Assembly: GCA_963763085.1 (NCBI GenBank)
Contig: CAVXNB010000001.1
Location: 434,001-498,000, forward strand
Source: CAVXNB01 sp963763085
Lineage (GTDB): Bacteria > Actinomycetota > Acidimicrobiia > Acidimicrobiales > Bog-793
Reading direction: 5' to 3'
DNA: 64,000 nucleotides
In this document: in pieces, positions 54,633-63,979 of the stretch
Numbering within the stretch: the stretch's first letter is position 1
Layout of the letters: the number at the start of each line of letters is the position of its first letter
Notes under the pieces: generated by a model
What the model was told of the DNA's origin: nothing
Database searches by the model: none
The model's input: the letters and a program-made list of their open reading frames with translations, nothing else
Position numbers and translations under genes: made by a program

Positions 54633-57413
54633 ATGTCAACCCGGGTCTGGCGCCGCTTCAGCGCGGGTGACCGGCTGGCAGTCGCCGTCCTGACCGCCGT
54701 CGCCGGCGGCATGGCGATCCTCCCCACGGCCTTCGGTCGCCCTCTCATGAACGGCGACAACCTCGAGCAGAATTACCCGTTGCGCGTGCTCGTCGGCGAG
54801 ATCGTGCGGGACGGCCACGTTCCCCTGTGGAACAGCTTCATCTGGAGCGGCACCCCGCTTCTCGCCGGCTGGAACGCCGGGGCGGCCTTCCCGGGCACGT
54901 GGTTGTTCGCGATCATTCCCGACGTCTGGGCCTGGACGATCAACCTGCTCATGGTCGGTCTCCTTGGGACGATCGGCACCTATGTCTTCCTCCGCCGCCA
55001 GCCGATCGGGCCTACCGGGGCCTTCATCGGGTCGGCAACCTTCTCGTTCACGGGGTTCATGAGCGGCCAGTCGAACCATCTCGGCCTCGTGCTCGGGACG
55101 AGCCTGCTGCCTTTCGCCCTTATCGGCGTCGACGAGATAGCCCGGCGGCTGGAGGACCGGCCGCTCGGCGACGTGCTGGCGCCCGCTCTGCTCGTGAGCG
55201 CGTCCGGAGCGCTCGTGGTGCTCGCGGGCGAACCGCGTGCGATCTCGAGCGGCGCGATCGTCGTTGGCATATACGCGCTGGCGTGGTGCTGGCGGTCTCC
55301 GGCGCGAGCCGGGCGCCTACTGCTCGTGCTTGCGGCCGCCGGCGCGCTGGCTCTGGCGTTGTCGGCGGTGCAGTGGTTGCCGGGGATTCAGTTTCTTCGG
55401 GCGTCCGAGCGCGGCGGGGGCGGTTACCCGCTCTTCTCGATCGGGTCACTGAAGCCGTCCTCGGGCGTCTTCTTCCTGCTCCCCTACCTGCTCGGCGGGT
55501 ACGGGAACTTTGGCCTTCCCGTCTTCGCCGGGCCGCTCAACCTGCCAGAGCTCAGCTTCGGCGTCGGGATCCTCCCCCTCGTGGCGTTCGTCTCGATGCT
55601 GCCGGCCGCGCTGCGGCGGCATTCCCGGCTCGGGGTCTGGTACGTGCTCGCGGTCGTCGGAGTCGTGCTCTCGCTCGGTACGAACACGCCCGTCGGCCAC
55701 GTCCTGTGGCACCTGCCGCTGTTCGGTGGTGAGCGGCTGCAGAACCGGAACATCGTGATCACGGACCTTGCCCTCTCGGTGATCGTGGCGTATTGGGCCG
55801 ACCGGCTCTCGACCGACCGCTCACCGGTCTCGACCGCGCCAGATCCCTCGCCGAGGCACCTGGCGACGTCCCGCACGACCCGACCGGAGCGGCTGGCGCG
55901 TTGGGCCAGCGTGCTGCCCGCGGTTGCGGTCCTCGTGATCGTCGCCGTCTATCTCACCCATCCGATCGGCCTCGAGCGCTGGGTCCAAGCGAGACCGCTG
56001 AACGCCGGTCGCGCCCATGAGCTTCTCGGCTACCTCATCCCCGCCTCGGTGCTCGCCGTCGCCGTCGGCGCCTTCGCACTGCTCGCCGGCCGGCTGTCGC
56101 CCCGGGTGCGCCACCGCGCGCTCGTCGTCCTCGCCGTCGCCGAGATCGCGTTCCTGGCGGCGAACGGTCCCTACGCGCTCGCTCCGAAAGTCACGATCGC
56201 CACGACCAACCCGGAGACGGCAAAGCTGGCCGCGCTCACGGGACCCCAGAGCAGGTACGGGTTCTACGATCCGAACTTCCTGGTGGCACCCTCGTCCCAG
56301 CTGATCGCGCAGGAGCTCGGCTTCTTCGACCTCGGCATCCTGCACAACATCTCGAGCGTCCAGGGCTATGGCTCGATCGTCTCCCAGCTGTACGAGAACG
56401 CGACGGCGTCGCACCAGGTCGGCAACTTCGATCTTCAAGCCCTCGCCGGCACGACGGCCAACGTGCTCGACCTCCACACGCTGCTGACGAGCCCGCATTA
56501 CCTCGCCCAACCGATCCCGAACGGAGGCGCCGTCCCGGTGCTCACCGAAAGCGGCCCGCGCTTCGACATCGGTGCGGGTGAGCGGGTCCTGCGCGGGCAA
56601 AGCGCGGCACGGAACGGTCCCTGGTTCGTCCTCCCGGGCACCAGCCGGACCTGGTTCCTGCCTGGGATCCTCGAGGGCGCGTCGGCCACCCTGGTGCTCG
56701 ACCCGACGGTGCGGCCCTTCCCCAAAGCGATAATGGTGGCGTTCGTCGACCCGCAGGGCCGATCGGCCTCGGCTCGCGCTCTGGTCATAGGTACCCGCGC
56801 CCGTGCCGTGGCGCCGGCTGGATTCGACGTGGCCGAGCTCCGGGTCAGCGCGCCGACGGGCGGCTTGAGCGTGGTCCTCGGAGGCGTCGTCGTCGCGAAT
56901 CGGACAGGATCGCGCCGGCTCCTGCTCGACGGAATCCTTCAGACGGCTCTGTCGGCTCCCCACTGGCGGTTCGCAGGCATGATCGGTCCCCTGCCGGCGT
57001 ACACCAACACCGAGAGCCGGGGTCCTGCCTGGGTCGTGAGCGCAGCCACCACCGAGCCCGACGCGCCGCTGCTCGCAGGCTCCGCCGCCTCCACGGCCGA
57101 GGCTCCCGCCGGCGACCGGATGCAGACTGTCGTCACGTCGCCGGGCCCGGCACTCCTCGTTCGGAGCACGGCGTTCGCCCCCGACTGGTATGCGTCGATC
57201 CAGACCGCGCCGGGGGGGCCGGCGAACCTGGTGCCGGTACGCGCGCTCGGTGTCGTTCAGGCGGTCCCCGTCCCGGCCGGCCGGTCCATCGTCACGTGGG
57301 TCTACCGGCCCGGAACGGCCCGCCTCGGGGCGCTGTCGACGTTCGCCGCGACGCTCGTGTTCCTGGCCCTGTGCGGACTTGCGTGGTTCCGGCGGCGCGC
57401 ACCCAGGACGTAG
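54633..57413 (+). CDS. YfhO-family large membrane protein
   Basis: 926 residues. About twelve membrane helices fill the first 480 residues, followed by a large extracytoplasmic part (about 500-890) and one last helix near the C-terminus. The early GDNLEQNYPLRVLVGEIVRDGHVPLWNSFIWSGTPLLA region matches the YfhO family (PF09586), GT-C-like proteins; YfhO glycosylates lipoteichoic acid in Bacillus. The acceptor here is unknown. The C-terminal stretch VRSTAFAPDWYASI and SIVTWVYRPG recalls other YfhO ends. It may share a transcript with comF, 10 bp downstream. Confidence 0.88.
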   Translation: MSTRVWRRFSAGDRLAVAVLTAVAGGMAILPTAFGRPLMNGDNLEQNYPLRVLVGEIVRDGHVPLWNSFIWSGTPLLAGWNAGAAFPGTWLFAIIPDVWAWTINLLMVGLLGTIGTYVFLRRQPIGPTGAFIGSATFSFTGFMSGQSNHLGLVLGTSLLPFALIGVDEIARRLEDRPLGDVLAPALLVSASGALVVLAGEPRAISSGAIVVGIYALAWCWRSPARAGRLLLVLAAAGALALALSAVQWLPGIQFLRASERGGGGYPLFSIGSLKPSSGVFFLLPYLLGGYGNFGLPVFAGPLNLPELSFGVGILPLVAFVSMLPAALRRHSRLGVWYVLAVVGVVLSLGTNTPVGHVLWHLPLFGGERLQNRNIVITDLALSVIVAYWADRLSTDRSPVSTAPDPSPRHLATSRTTRPERLARWASVLPAVAVLVIVAVYLTHPIGLERWVQARPLNAGRAHELLGYLIPASVLAVAVGAFALLAGRLSPRVRHRALVVLAVAEIAFLAANGPYALAPKVTIATTNPETAKLAALTGPQSRYGFYDPNFLVAPSSQLIAQELGFFDLGILHNISSVQGYGSIVSQLYENATASHQVGNFDLQALAGTTANVLDLHTLLTSPHYLAQPIPNGGAVPVLTESGPRFDIGAGERVLRGQSAARNGPWFVLPGTSRTWFLPGILEGASATLVLDPTVRPFPKAIMVAFVDPQGRSASARALVIGTRARAVAPAGFDVAELRVSAPTGGLSVVLGGVVVANRTGSRRLLLDGILQTALSAPHWRFAGMIGPLPAYTNTESRGPAWVVSAATTEPDAPLLAGSAASTAEAPAGDRMQTVVTSPGPALLVRSTAFAPDWYASIQTAPGGPANLVPVRALGVVQAVPVPAGRSIVTWVYRPGTARLGALSTFAATLVFLALCGLAWFRRRAPRT

Positions 57414-57423
57414 CTTCACCGGC

Positions 57424-58470
57424 GTGCCGAGCGCCGCCAACCTCTGTTGCGTTGTCCCCGATCCCCCTTCCGTGCGCGTGTCCGGCCCAGCGGTCCGGAC
57501 ACGCCCGTGGCGGTTCGGCGTCTGCCCGGTGTGCCGGGGGGCCGCGGCCCAGGGGCATCAGCTCTGCTGGAGCTGCCACGTGATCCGCCGGCAGCTCGGC
57601 TCGGAGCTGACGGGGACCGTGCCGGTCTCGCTTTTCTCACCCTGCTCGGCCCTGCACCAGCTCCTTGTCGGCTACAAGGCCGCGCCTTCGTTGACGGCCC
57701 GGCACGAGTGGCGGGCATGGTTGTCCAGCCTCCTCGCGGAGTTCCTCCGCCTCCACCTGTCGTGTCTGGCGGAGTCTTTCCCGGCCGGGCACGGGCTGAG
57801 GTCGCCGCCGGTGGACCCGGATCACGACGGGCAGCCGGCGCTCCGGGCGCGGCCTGTGCTCGCCGTCCCGGTCCCTTCGAGCTCGAGACAGCGCGCCTCG
57901 TGGGCAGGAGAGCATCCGCTCGTCGGGCTGGTCGGTGCCGCCGTCGCCGCCGAACCGCGACTCGTCCTCGCCCCGGTCCTCGCCAAGGGTCCCGAGCCAG
58001 TAGGACACCTGCGAGCCGACTCGCGCGGCTTCCGCGCCGTAGCCCCGATCGCCGGCCGCCGGGTGCTGGTCCTCGACGACACGTACACATCAGGGGCGCG
58101 CGCCCAGAGTGCGGCGGCATCGCTGACCGCAGCGGGCGCGGAGGTGATGGCCATCGTGCCGATCGGACGCTTGATCCACCCTGAGCACAATCGCTCGACA
58201 GGCGCGCTCTGGGCGCAGCAGCAGAGAGAGCGATTCGACCCGGGTCGGTGCGCGGGCCCGTGCCGGCTGGCCGGCGTGCCCGCCGCCCGCCTGACGCGAG
58301 ACGCGGCGCCGCCCGCTACAGCGTCCGAATGCGCAGCTCCGGATCTAGGGCAGCAGCAGCCGCCCGAGGCGCCGCGACGCGCCGATCAAGCCGACGGTGC
58401 CAAGAACCGACAGGTACGCCGCGTGAACGAGGAGCACCGGGCCGACCACACCCGTGTCGAGGCCGCGTAG
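57424..58470 (+). CDS. ComF-like phosphoribosyltransferase-domain protein
   Basis: 348 residues. A zinc-finger-like start (CPVCRG and CWSCH, about residues 36-58) is followed by a variable middle and a type I phosphoribosyltransferase motif RRVLVLDDTYTSGARAQSAAASL (about 215). ComF proteins assist DNA uptake or fork processing in other bacteria. The last 42 residues or so run into the convergent permease gene and look low in quality (Ala/Arg/Asp-rich); they may be a chance read-through. GTG start at 57424. Confidence 0.8.
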   Translation: MPSAANLCCVVPDPPSVRVSGPAVRTRPWRFGVCPVCRGAAAQGHQLCWSCHVIRRQLGSELTGTVPVSLFSPCSALHQLLVGYKAAPSLTARHEWRAWLSSLLAEFLRLHLSCLAESFPAGHGLRSPPVDPDHDGQPALRARPVLAVPVPSSSRQRASWAGEHPLVGLVGAAVAAEPRLVLAPVLAKGPEPVGHLRADSRGFRAVAPIAGRRVLVLDDTYTSGARAQSAAASLTAAGAEVMAIVPIGRLIHPEHNRSTGALWAQQQRERFDPGRCAGPCRLAGVPAARLTRDAAPPATASECAAPDLGQQQPPEAPRRADQADGAKNRQVRRVNEEHRADHTRVEAA

Positions 58471-59169
58471 CAGGGCGACGCCCTGGTAGAGCGGCGTGAC
58501 AGTGACGACAAGGCGAAGCCAGTCCGGATAGAGCGAGAGCGGATAGAACACACCGGAGAACAGGAACAACGGCACAATGGCCAGCGAGATCATGTCGAAG
58601 TCCTGCCAGCTGCGCATGTAGCAGGTCCCGAACATGCCGATCCCTCCGAACGCAAAGCTCACGAGCATGGCAGCGGGCAGGCAGAGGATTGCCCACCAGG
58701 ACCCGACCAGCCCGAGGCAAGCCATCACGACGAGGAAGGCGACCGAATAGAAGGTGCCGCGCATTAGCGCCCAGGACAGCTCGCCGATGGCGACGTCCCG
58801 AACGCCGAGCGGCGTCGCCAGGACGGCGTCGTAGGTCTTGGCGATCTTGAGCTTGAAGAAGATCCCGAAGGTGGCGTCGAAGACGGCGCCGTTCATCGCC
58901 GACGAGGCAAGCAGACCCGGCGCGACGAAGTCGGTGTACGCGATCGAATGGCCAGCGATGTCGAGGTGGCCCACCAGGTGGTTGAGGCCGAGCCCGATCG
59001 ACAGCAGATAGAACAACGGCTCGAAGAAGCCGGAGACGAGAAACATCCACCCCCGCCGGTAGGCGACGGCGTTGCGTTCCACGAGGTGGCGAGCACGGCC
59101 GCGGCCGATGCCGACGGGTGGGGCCACTCGCAGCGGCAGCGAGAGCGACGGTGGGCCGGACGCGCTCAC
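58345..59169 (-). CDS. NodJ-type ABC-2 exporter permease, copy 2
   Basis: 274 residues with six membrane helices. The conserved stretch near 200-225, PLFLFSGVFYPLSLYPDWLRLVVTVTPLYQGVALLRGL, identifies the ABC-2 DRA/NodJ group. It is 25 bp downstream of a paralogue with the same motif, so the transporter may be a heterodimer. Its end overlaps comF by 126 bp. The start GTG at 59169 lacks a clear ribosome site. Confidence 0.87.
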   Translation of the reverse strand: MSASGPPSLSLPLRVAPPVGIGRGRARHLVERNAVAYRRGWMFLVSGFFEPLFYLLSIGLGLNHLVGHLDIAGHSIAYTDFVAPGLLASSAMNGAVFDATFGIFFKLKIAKTYDAVLATPLGVRDVAIGELSWALMRGTFYSVAFLVVMACLGLVGSWWAILCLPAAMLVSFAFGGIGMFGTCYMRSWQDFDMISLAIVPLFLFSGVFYPLSLYPDWLRLVVTVTPLYQGVALLRGLDTGVVGPVLLVHAAYLSVLGTVGLIGASRRLGRLLLP

Positions 59170-59194
59170 CGGCGCCTCGTCGTGCGGGACGGCG

Positions 59195-60019
59195 TCATTG
59201 CACCAGCCTTCGCCGGTACGTCACCCTGGCCGCGAGCACGCCCGCCACCAGCATCGCCATGAGATAGGCGAAGTGGCCGACGGCGTCCCACCCGCCGGGT
59301 CGGCCGAGCACGAAGCCGCGGCAGAGGCTCACCCCCTGGTAGAGCGGCGTGAAACGGGCCGCGACCTGCAGCCAGCCGGGCAGTTCGGAGATCGGGAAGA
59401 ACGTTCCCGAGAACAGGAACAAGGGGACGACACCGAAACGGTAGAGCACGATGAACGACTGGTCCGTCTCCCGCGTGGCGCTGAAGGCCATCACGGGGGC
59501 GGCAAACGCCGCGCCGGTCAGAACGGCGGCCGGGAACGCCGCCAACGCCCACCACGAAGGCACCGCGTGAAAAGCGGCCATCACTCCGAGGAAGGCGGCG
59601 GAGGCCATCGTTACCCGCGTCGTGATCCAAAGGAGGTGTCCGTAAAGCACGTCGGTCACCTCGAGCGGCGTGGCCAGCATCGCCAGATAGGTCTTCAGCC
59701 ACTTGATCCCGGCCATGACCGGGAACGTCGACTCGTTCGCCCCGATCTGCATCGCCGTCCCCGCCAGCAGGCCCGGCGCGAGGAACCAGACGTAGGCCAC
59801 GCCTTCCACCGCGTGCTTGGAGCCGTGATCTATCAGCTGACCGAGGCCGACGCCCATCGCCGCCAAATAAAGGACGGGGTACAGGAACGTCGTCGTGAGC
59901 GAGCCGCGCCAGGTGCGCTTGTAAGAGAGGAGGTTGTACTGGTAGGCGCGAAGCGCGGGAGGCAGGCGGGGCTGGCGCGCCGGGGTCCTGCCGGACGCGA
60001 GCGCGGTCGTGACGGTCAA
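59195..60019 (-). CDS. NodJ-type ABC-2 exporter permease, copy 1
   Basis: 274 residues, six helices, with PLFLFSGTFFPISELPGWLQVAARFTPLYQGVSLCRGF. LATPLEVTDVLYGHLLW is the cytoplasmic coupling segment also found in copy 2 (LATPLGVRDVAIGELSW). The two proteins have equal length and clearly arose by duplication. TTG start overlapping the ATPase stop (TTGA). Confidence 0.87.
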   Translation of the reverse strand: MTVTTALASGRTPARQPRLPPALRAYQYNLLSYKRTWRGSLTTTFLYPVLYLAAMGVGLGQLIDHGSKHAVEGVAYVWFLAPGLLAGTAMQIGANESTFPVMAGIKWLKTYLAMLATPLEVTDVLYGHLLWITTRVTMASAAFLGVMAAFHAVPSWWALAAFPAAVLTGAAFAAPVMAFSATRETDQSFIVLYRFGVVPLFLFSGTFFPISELPGWLQVAARFTPLYQGVSLCRGFVLGRPGGWDAVGHFAYLMAMLVAGVLAARVTYRRRLVQ

Positions 60020-60966
60020 TCGACGAGGCTCCGACCGGTCAAGTGCAGGAAGACGTCTTCCAACGTCGAGCGCCTCACCAGGGCCGCGATCGGCGAGAGT
60101 CCGCGGGACTGTACGGCGTCGAGGGTGGCGTCGCCCTCGTCGGTGTAGAGCAGCAGACGGTCGGGCAGAACCTCGACGCGGGCAGCGAGGTCCGCAAGGC
60201 CTTCACCGTGGACCTCCTGGCGCCCCGGCTCGAAACGCAGCTCCACGACCTCACGCGTCGACCAGCGGTCGATGAGCTCGCGGGGAGAGCCTTCGGCAGC
60301 GATCCGCCCGCCGTCCATCACCACGAGCCGGTCACAGAGCTGCTCGGCCTCGTCCATGTAATGGGTCGTGATGACGAGCGTCACCCCTTCCAGCTTCAGA
60401 CGGTAGAGCCGGTCCCAGAGAAGATGGCGCGCCTGAGGATCGAGGCCGGTCGTCGGTTCGTCCAGGATCACGAGATCCGGGGACGACACGAGTGCCCTCG
60501 CGATCGTGAGCCGGCGGCGCATGCCGCCCGAGAGCGGCTCGACACGGTCGTCGGCGCGGTCAGTGAGGCGGGCGAACTCGAGCAGCTGGTCGACCCGCTC
60601 GCGCAGCACCTTCTTCGGCAGTCCGAAATACCTCCCGTAGAGAAACAGGTTGTCGCGCACCGTCAGCTCGAGATCCAGCGTGTCGTCCTGCGGAACGAGA
60701 CCGATCCGGCTTCGGATGCGGGCGCCGTCGCGCATCGGATCCAGACCGAGCACACGGAGGGTGCCGTCCGAGACCGGCGACAAACAGGCGATCATGCGCA
60801 TCGTCGAGGTCTTGCCGGCGCCGTTGGGGCCGAGAAACCCGAACGCCTCTCCCGCTTGGATGTCGAAATCGACACCGTCGACGGCCGTGAACTCGCCGAA
60901 TCGCTTCGTGAGGCCCCGCGCCTGCACAACTGCGCCGCCGTCGGGGGCGTCGCTGTCGGTCACCAC
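60016..60966 (-). CDS. NodI/DrrA-type ABC exporter ATP-binding protein
   Basis: 316 residues. Walker A GPNGAGKTS near residue 47, signature LSGGMRRRLTIARAL near 146, Walker B LVILDEPTTGLDP, and a C-terminal domain of about 90 residues. The family exports lipo-oligosaccharides, drugs or polyketides. It is coupled to two NodJ-like permeases. Two GTGs in a row start it; TAGCTT on the minus strand lies 6 nt before the second (60963). Confidence 0.88.
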   Translation of the reverse strand: MVTDSDAPDGGAVVQARGLTKRFGEFTAVDGVDFDIQAGEAFGFLGPNGAGKTSTMRMIACLSPVSDGTLRVLGLDPMRDGARIRSRIGLVPQDDTLDLELTVRDNLFLYGRYFGLPKKVLRERVDQLLEFARLTDRADDRVEPLSGGMRRRLTIARALVSSPDLVILDEPTTGLDPQARHLLWDRLYRLKLEGVTLVITTHYMDEAEQLCDRLVVMDGGRIAAEGSPRELIDRWSTREVVELRFEPGRQEVHGEGLADLAARVEVLPDRLLLYTDEGDATLDAVQSRGLSPIAALVRRSTLEDVFLHLTGRSLVD

Positions 60967-60983
60967 CAGAAGCTATACCGAGG

Positions 60984-62585
60984 GTGCGCGGAGTCCTCCC
61001 GACGAGATGCCGCGGGTTGCGAGTTGACCAGGCCCTAAGCTTCTGGCTCGCCGTGCAGCACGCTCCCGACTGGCGCCGTTTCCGGACCGGCACGATCGCC
61101 CTCGTCGTGGGCCTCGGACTCGCCACCGCGGTGATGCTGCCCTTCCGGAGTCACCTCAGCGTGGCCACGGCCAGCCTCGTCCTCGTCGTGCCGGTCGTGG
61201 CGGCGGTCGTGGTGGGCGGGACCCGGGTCGGCTTCGTCGCAGTACCACTCGGCTTTCTCGTCTTTGACCTCGTCTTCATTCCGCCGTACTGGACATTGAC
61301 GGTAGGCAACGACCAGAACTGGCTGGCGCTCGTCGTGTACGTGGCCGTAGTCCTGATCGTGGGGAGGGTCGGGTCGCGCCTGCAGGAGCTGCGGGCGGAC
61401 TCGGCGCGGCACGACGCGGACTCCCGGCGGGTCCTTGTGCTGTCGGAACAACTGGTCGCGGACAAGCCACTTGACGAGATGCTCGCCCTCGTGGCGGCGA
61501 CGGTCCGGAGCGCCTTCGATCTCGAGACCGTTGCGCTGCTGTTGCCGTCCGGCAAGAGCGAACGCCTCGGGATCGTCGCGTCCGACGGTCCCGACCTCGA
61601 CGACGAGTCACTGGACCGGATCGTCCCGTCGGCCGGCACGTTGGCGTCGCTTACCGGAAGCATGGTCGCCGGCGCCATGCTGCAACAGATCCCCCTCACG
61701 GCGGCCGGCGGGCCGATCGGGCTCCTCGTACTGCGCGGCCGGGCACTCGACGTCCACGACCGCGGACTGCTCGGGATATACGCCAACCATGCCGCGGCCG
61801 CAATCGAACGGGCACAGCTTCGCGACGACGCCCTTCGGGCCCACCTGCTGCAGCAGGTCGACGAGTGGCGATCGGCGCTCGTCGGCACCGTCGCGCACGA
61901 CCTGCGCACTCCGCTGGCCTCGATCAAGGTGGCGGTGTCCGACCTTCGCGAGCCCGGGATCGTGCTTGCCGACGCAGCGCGTTCCGACCTTCTCGAGACG
62001 ATCGAGGAGCAGACCGACCGCTTGACGCGACTCGTCACGACGGTGCTCGACCTGTGGCGGCTGGAGGCCGGCGCGTTGCGCCCGAAACGCGAGCTCGTCG
62101 CCGTCGACGACCTCGTCGACGAGGCCGCAGCTCTCGTCGAGCCCTCCGTCGAGCCGGCCCGGCTGTGGCGCCTCGTGCCGGCGGACCTGCCCGCGCTCGA
62201 GGTGGACCCTGTCCTCATGGCCCAGGTGCTGGCGAACCTGCTCGAGAATGCCGCTCGGCACAGCCCGCCGGACTCCAGGATCACGGTGGAGGCCGCACCC
62301 CGACCGGGATCGGCCGACGAGGTCGAGATCGCCGTCACGGACGCGGGAGGAGGCGTCCCGCCCGATCAGCGGGAGCGGATCTTCGAGATGTTCCACCGGG
62401 GAACCGATGGCGGCAGCGCCGGCCTCGGGCTCGCGATCGCGAAGGCTTTCGTGGAGGCACAGGGCGGGTTGATCAGGGTTGAAGCGGCGCGGGGAGGCGG
62501 GGCGCGTTTTGTGCTGACGGTACCGGCGGGCGCGGTCTCGTCGTCGGGTGGCGACCTGCTCGACGAGGAGCGGTCGCGGCGGTGA
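60984..62585 (+). CDS. KdpD-like sensor histidine kinase without the KdpD/Usp N-terminus
   Basis: 533 residues or fewer. Four membrane helices (about 40-130) form the DUF4118 domain of KdpD. A GAF-like domain follows (about 165-280). Then come the HisKA dimerisation helix with the phospho-His in VAHDLRTPLASIK, and HATPase boxes NLLENAARHSP, DAGGGVP and GLGLAIAKAFV. The N-terminal K+-sensing KdpD and Usp domains of KdpD are missing. GTG at 60984 is uncertain; GTG at 61053 and TTG at 61017 are alternatives. Coupled to the response regulator by GTGA. Its stimulus is unknown. Confidence 0.87.
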   Translation: MRGVLPTRCRGLRVDQALSFWLAVQHAPDWRRFRTGTIALVVGLGLATAVMLPFRSHLSVATASLVLVVPVVAAVVVGGTRVGFVAVPLGFLVFDLVFIPPYWTLTVGNDQNWLALVVYVAVVLIVGRVGSRLQELRADSARHDADSRRVLVLSEQLVADKPLDEMLALVAATVRSAFDLETVALLLPSGKSERLGIVASDGPDLDDESLDRIVPSAGTLASLTGSMVAGAMLQQIPLTAAGGPIGLLVLRGRALDVHDRGLLGIYANHAAAAIERAQLRDDALRAHLLQQVDEWRSALVGTVAHDLRTPLASIKVAVSDLREPGIVLADAARSDLLETIEEQTDRLTRLVTTVLDLWRLEAGALRPKRELVAVDDLVDEAAALVEPSVEPARLWRLVPADLPALEVDPVLMAQVLANLLENAARHSPPDSRITVEAAPRPGSADEVEIAVTDAGGGVPPDQRERIFEMFHRGTDGGSAGLGLAIAKAFVEAQGGLIRVEAARGGGARFVLTVPAGAVSSSGGDLLDEERSRR

Positions 62586-63271
62586 CACGGGTGCTCGTGG
62601 TCGACGACGACCCTGCCCTGCTGAAGGCCCTTCGGATCGGCCTCGACGCGAGGGGCTTCGAGGTCGTACTCGCCCGCACCGGGGCCGAAGGGCTGTCCCG
62701 AGCGGCGCAGTCGATGCCGAACGTCGTCGTGCTCGACCTCGGGCTCCCGGATCTCGACGGCGTCGAGGTCTGTCGCAGGCTCCGGCAATGGACCGATGTC
62801 CCTGTGATAGTCCTCTCCGCCCTCGACACCGAGGACCGCAAGGTGCTCGCGCTCGACAGCGGCGCCGACGACTACGTGACCAAGCCCTTCGGTATGCAGG
62901 AACTGGAAGCTCGAGTGCGCGTCGCCCTCCGTCACGCGGCGGCACGCAATCCCTCGGCTGAGGCCGCCACGCTGACGGTCGGTCCGATCCACCTGGATCT
63001 GGCGGCTCGGTCCGTGGAGGTGGACGGTACGCCTGTCGAGCTCACCGCCCGCGAGTTCGACCTGCTGGCTTATCTGGCTCGCCACGCCGGCAAGGTCTGC
63101 ACCCACCGCACGATCCTTCGCGAGGTCTGGGGTCCCGGCTACGGAAACGAGACGCACTACCTGCGCGTCTACGCCAGCCGGCTCCGCCGAAAGCTCGGCG
63201 AAATGGCAGGTCCGCTCTTGCGGACGAACCCTGGGGTGGGGTACCAGCTCGTGGACCAGCGCCCCGGCTAG
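62582..63271 (+). CDS. KdpE/OmpR-type response regulator
   Basis: 229 residues. Receiver domain with VVDDDPALL at its start, phospho-acceptor Asp in VVVLDLGLPDLDG (about residue 52), Ser in VLSALD and Lys in TKPFG. The C-terminal winged helix carries LTAREFDLLAYLARHAGKVCTHRTILREVWG and the KdpE-like HYLRVYASRLRRKLG. Partner of the kinase with which it overlaps. No kdpFABC operon is in the window. Confidence 0.93.
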   Translation: MTRVLVVDDDPALLKALRIGLDARGFEVVLARTGAEGLSRAAQSMPNVVVLDLGLPDLDGVEVCRRLRQWTDVPVIVLSALDTEDRKVLALDSGADDYVTKPFGMQELEARVRVALRHAAARNPSAEAATLTVGPIHLDLAARSVEVDGTPVELTAREFDLLAYLARHAGKVCTHRTILREVWGPGYGNETHYLRVYASRLRRKLGEMAGPLLRTNPGVGYQLVDQRPG

Positions 63272-63295
63272 CCGTCGGACGGGGGTGGGAGTCGC

Positions 63296-63979
63296 ATGCT
63301 CGGGGTCGTCACGCCTGTGCCCTACGTCGTGACGGTCGCGCTCGCCTTGGTCCTCGGTACCACCCTGTGCGTCCTCGCCAGGCGCCGGCCCGGGCCGTGG
63401 ACGCGGGTCCCGGCCCGCGTCCTCGCGCTCGTGCTCGTCTCGGATGCCATCAGCTGGACGATCTCCGAGATCGTGGCCGGAACCTGGTCAGCGGCGACGG
63501 ACCTCCCGCTCGCGCTCTGCGACGTGGCCGTGCTGGTGGCAGCCGCGGCGTGCTGGTGGCAGACGCCGATCCTGGTCGAGCTCACATACTTCTGGGGCCT
63601 CGCCGGCACGCTGCAAGCCGTCATCACACCCGATCTTGGGGTCGGCTATCCGCATCTCGTTTTCTTCCAGTACCTCGCCGGTCATCTCGGCATCGTCATG
63701 GCCGCCTTCTATCTCGTCGTCGGGCTGCGAATCGCACCCCGTCCGGGCTCGGTGCTCCGCACGTTCGCAATCACGCTCGTGTACACCGCCTTCGTCGGCC
63801 TAGTCGACGCGCTGAGCGGGGCGAACTACATGTTTCTCAGAACTCCCCCCGGCAACTGGACCTTGCTGAGCGTTCTCGGCCCTTGGCCCTGGTACATCGC
63901 CAGCGCAGCCGGGGTGGCGCTCATCCTCCTGGCGGCACTCGACCTGCCCTTCTGGCTTGCGCGGCGCCACCATGGCTGA
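63296..63979 (+). CDS. TIGR02206-family integral membrane protein
   Basis: 227 residues, about six to seven membrane helices. From memory it matches the YwaF-type TIGR02206 family: LPLALCDVAV, ELTYFWGLAGTLQAVITPDL, a middle helix with FQYLAGHLGIV, and ANYMFLRTPPGNWTLLSVLGPWPWYI. The function of that family is unknown. It follows the response regulator after 24 bp, with GGGAG before the ATG, so it may be a target or part of the same unit. Confidence 0.85.
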   Translation: MLGVVTPVPYVVTVALALVLGTTLCVLARRRPGPWTRVPARVLALVLVSDAISWTISEIVAGTWSAATDLPLALCDVAVLVAAAACWWQTPILVELTYFWGLAGTLQAVITPDLGVGYPHLVFFQYLAGHLGIVMAAFYLVVGLRIAPRPGSVLRTFAITLVYTAFVGLVDALSGANYMFLRTPPGNWTLLSVLGPWPWYIASAAGVALILLAALDLPFWLARRHHG

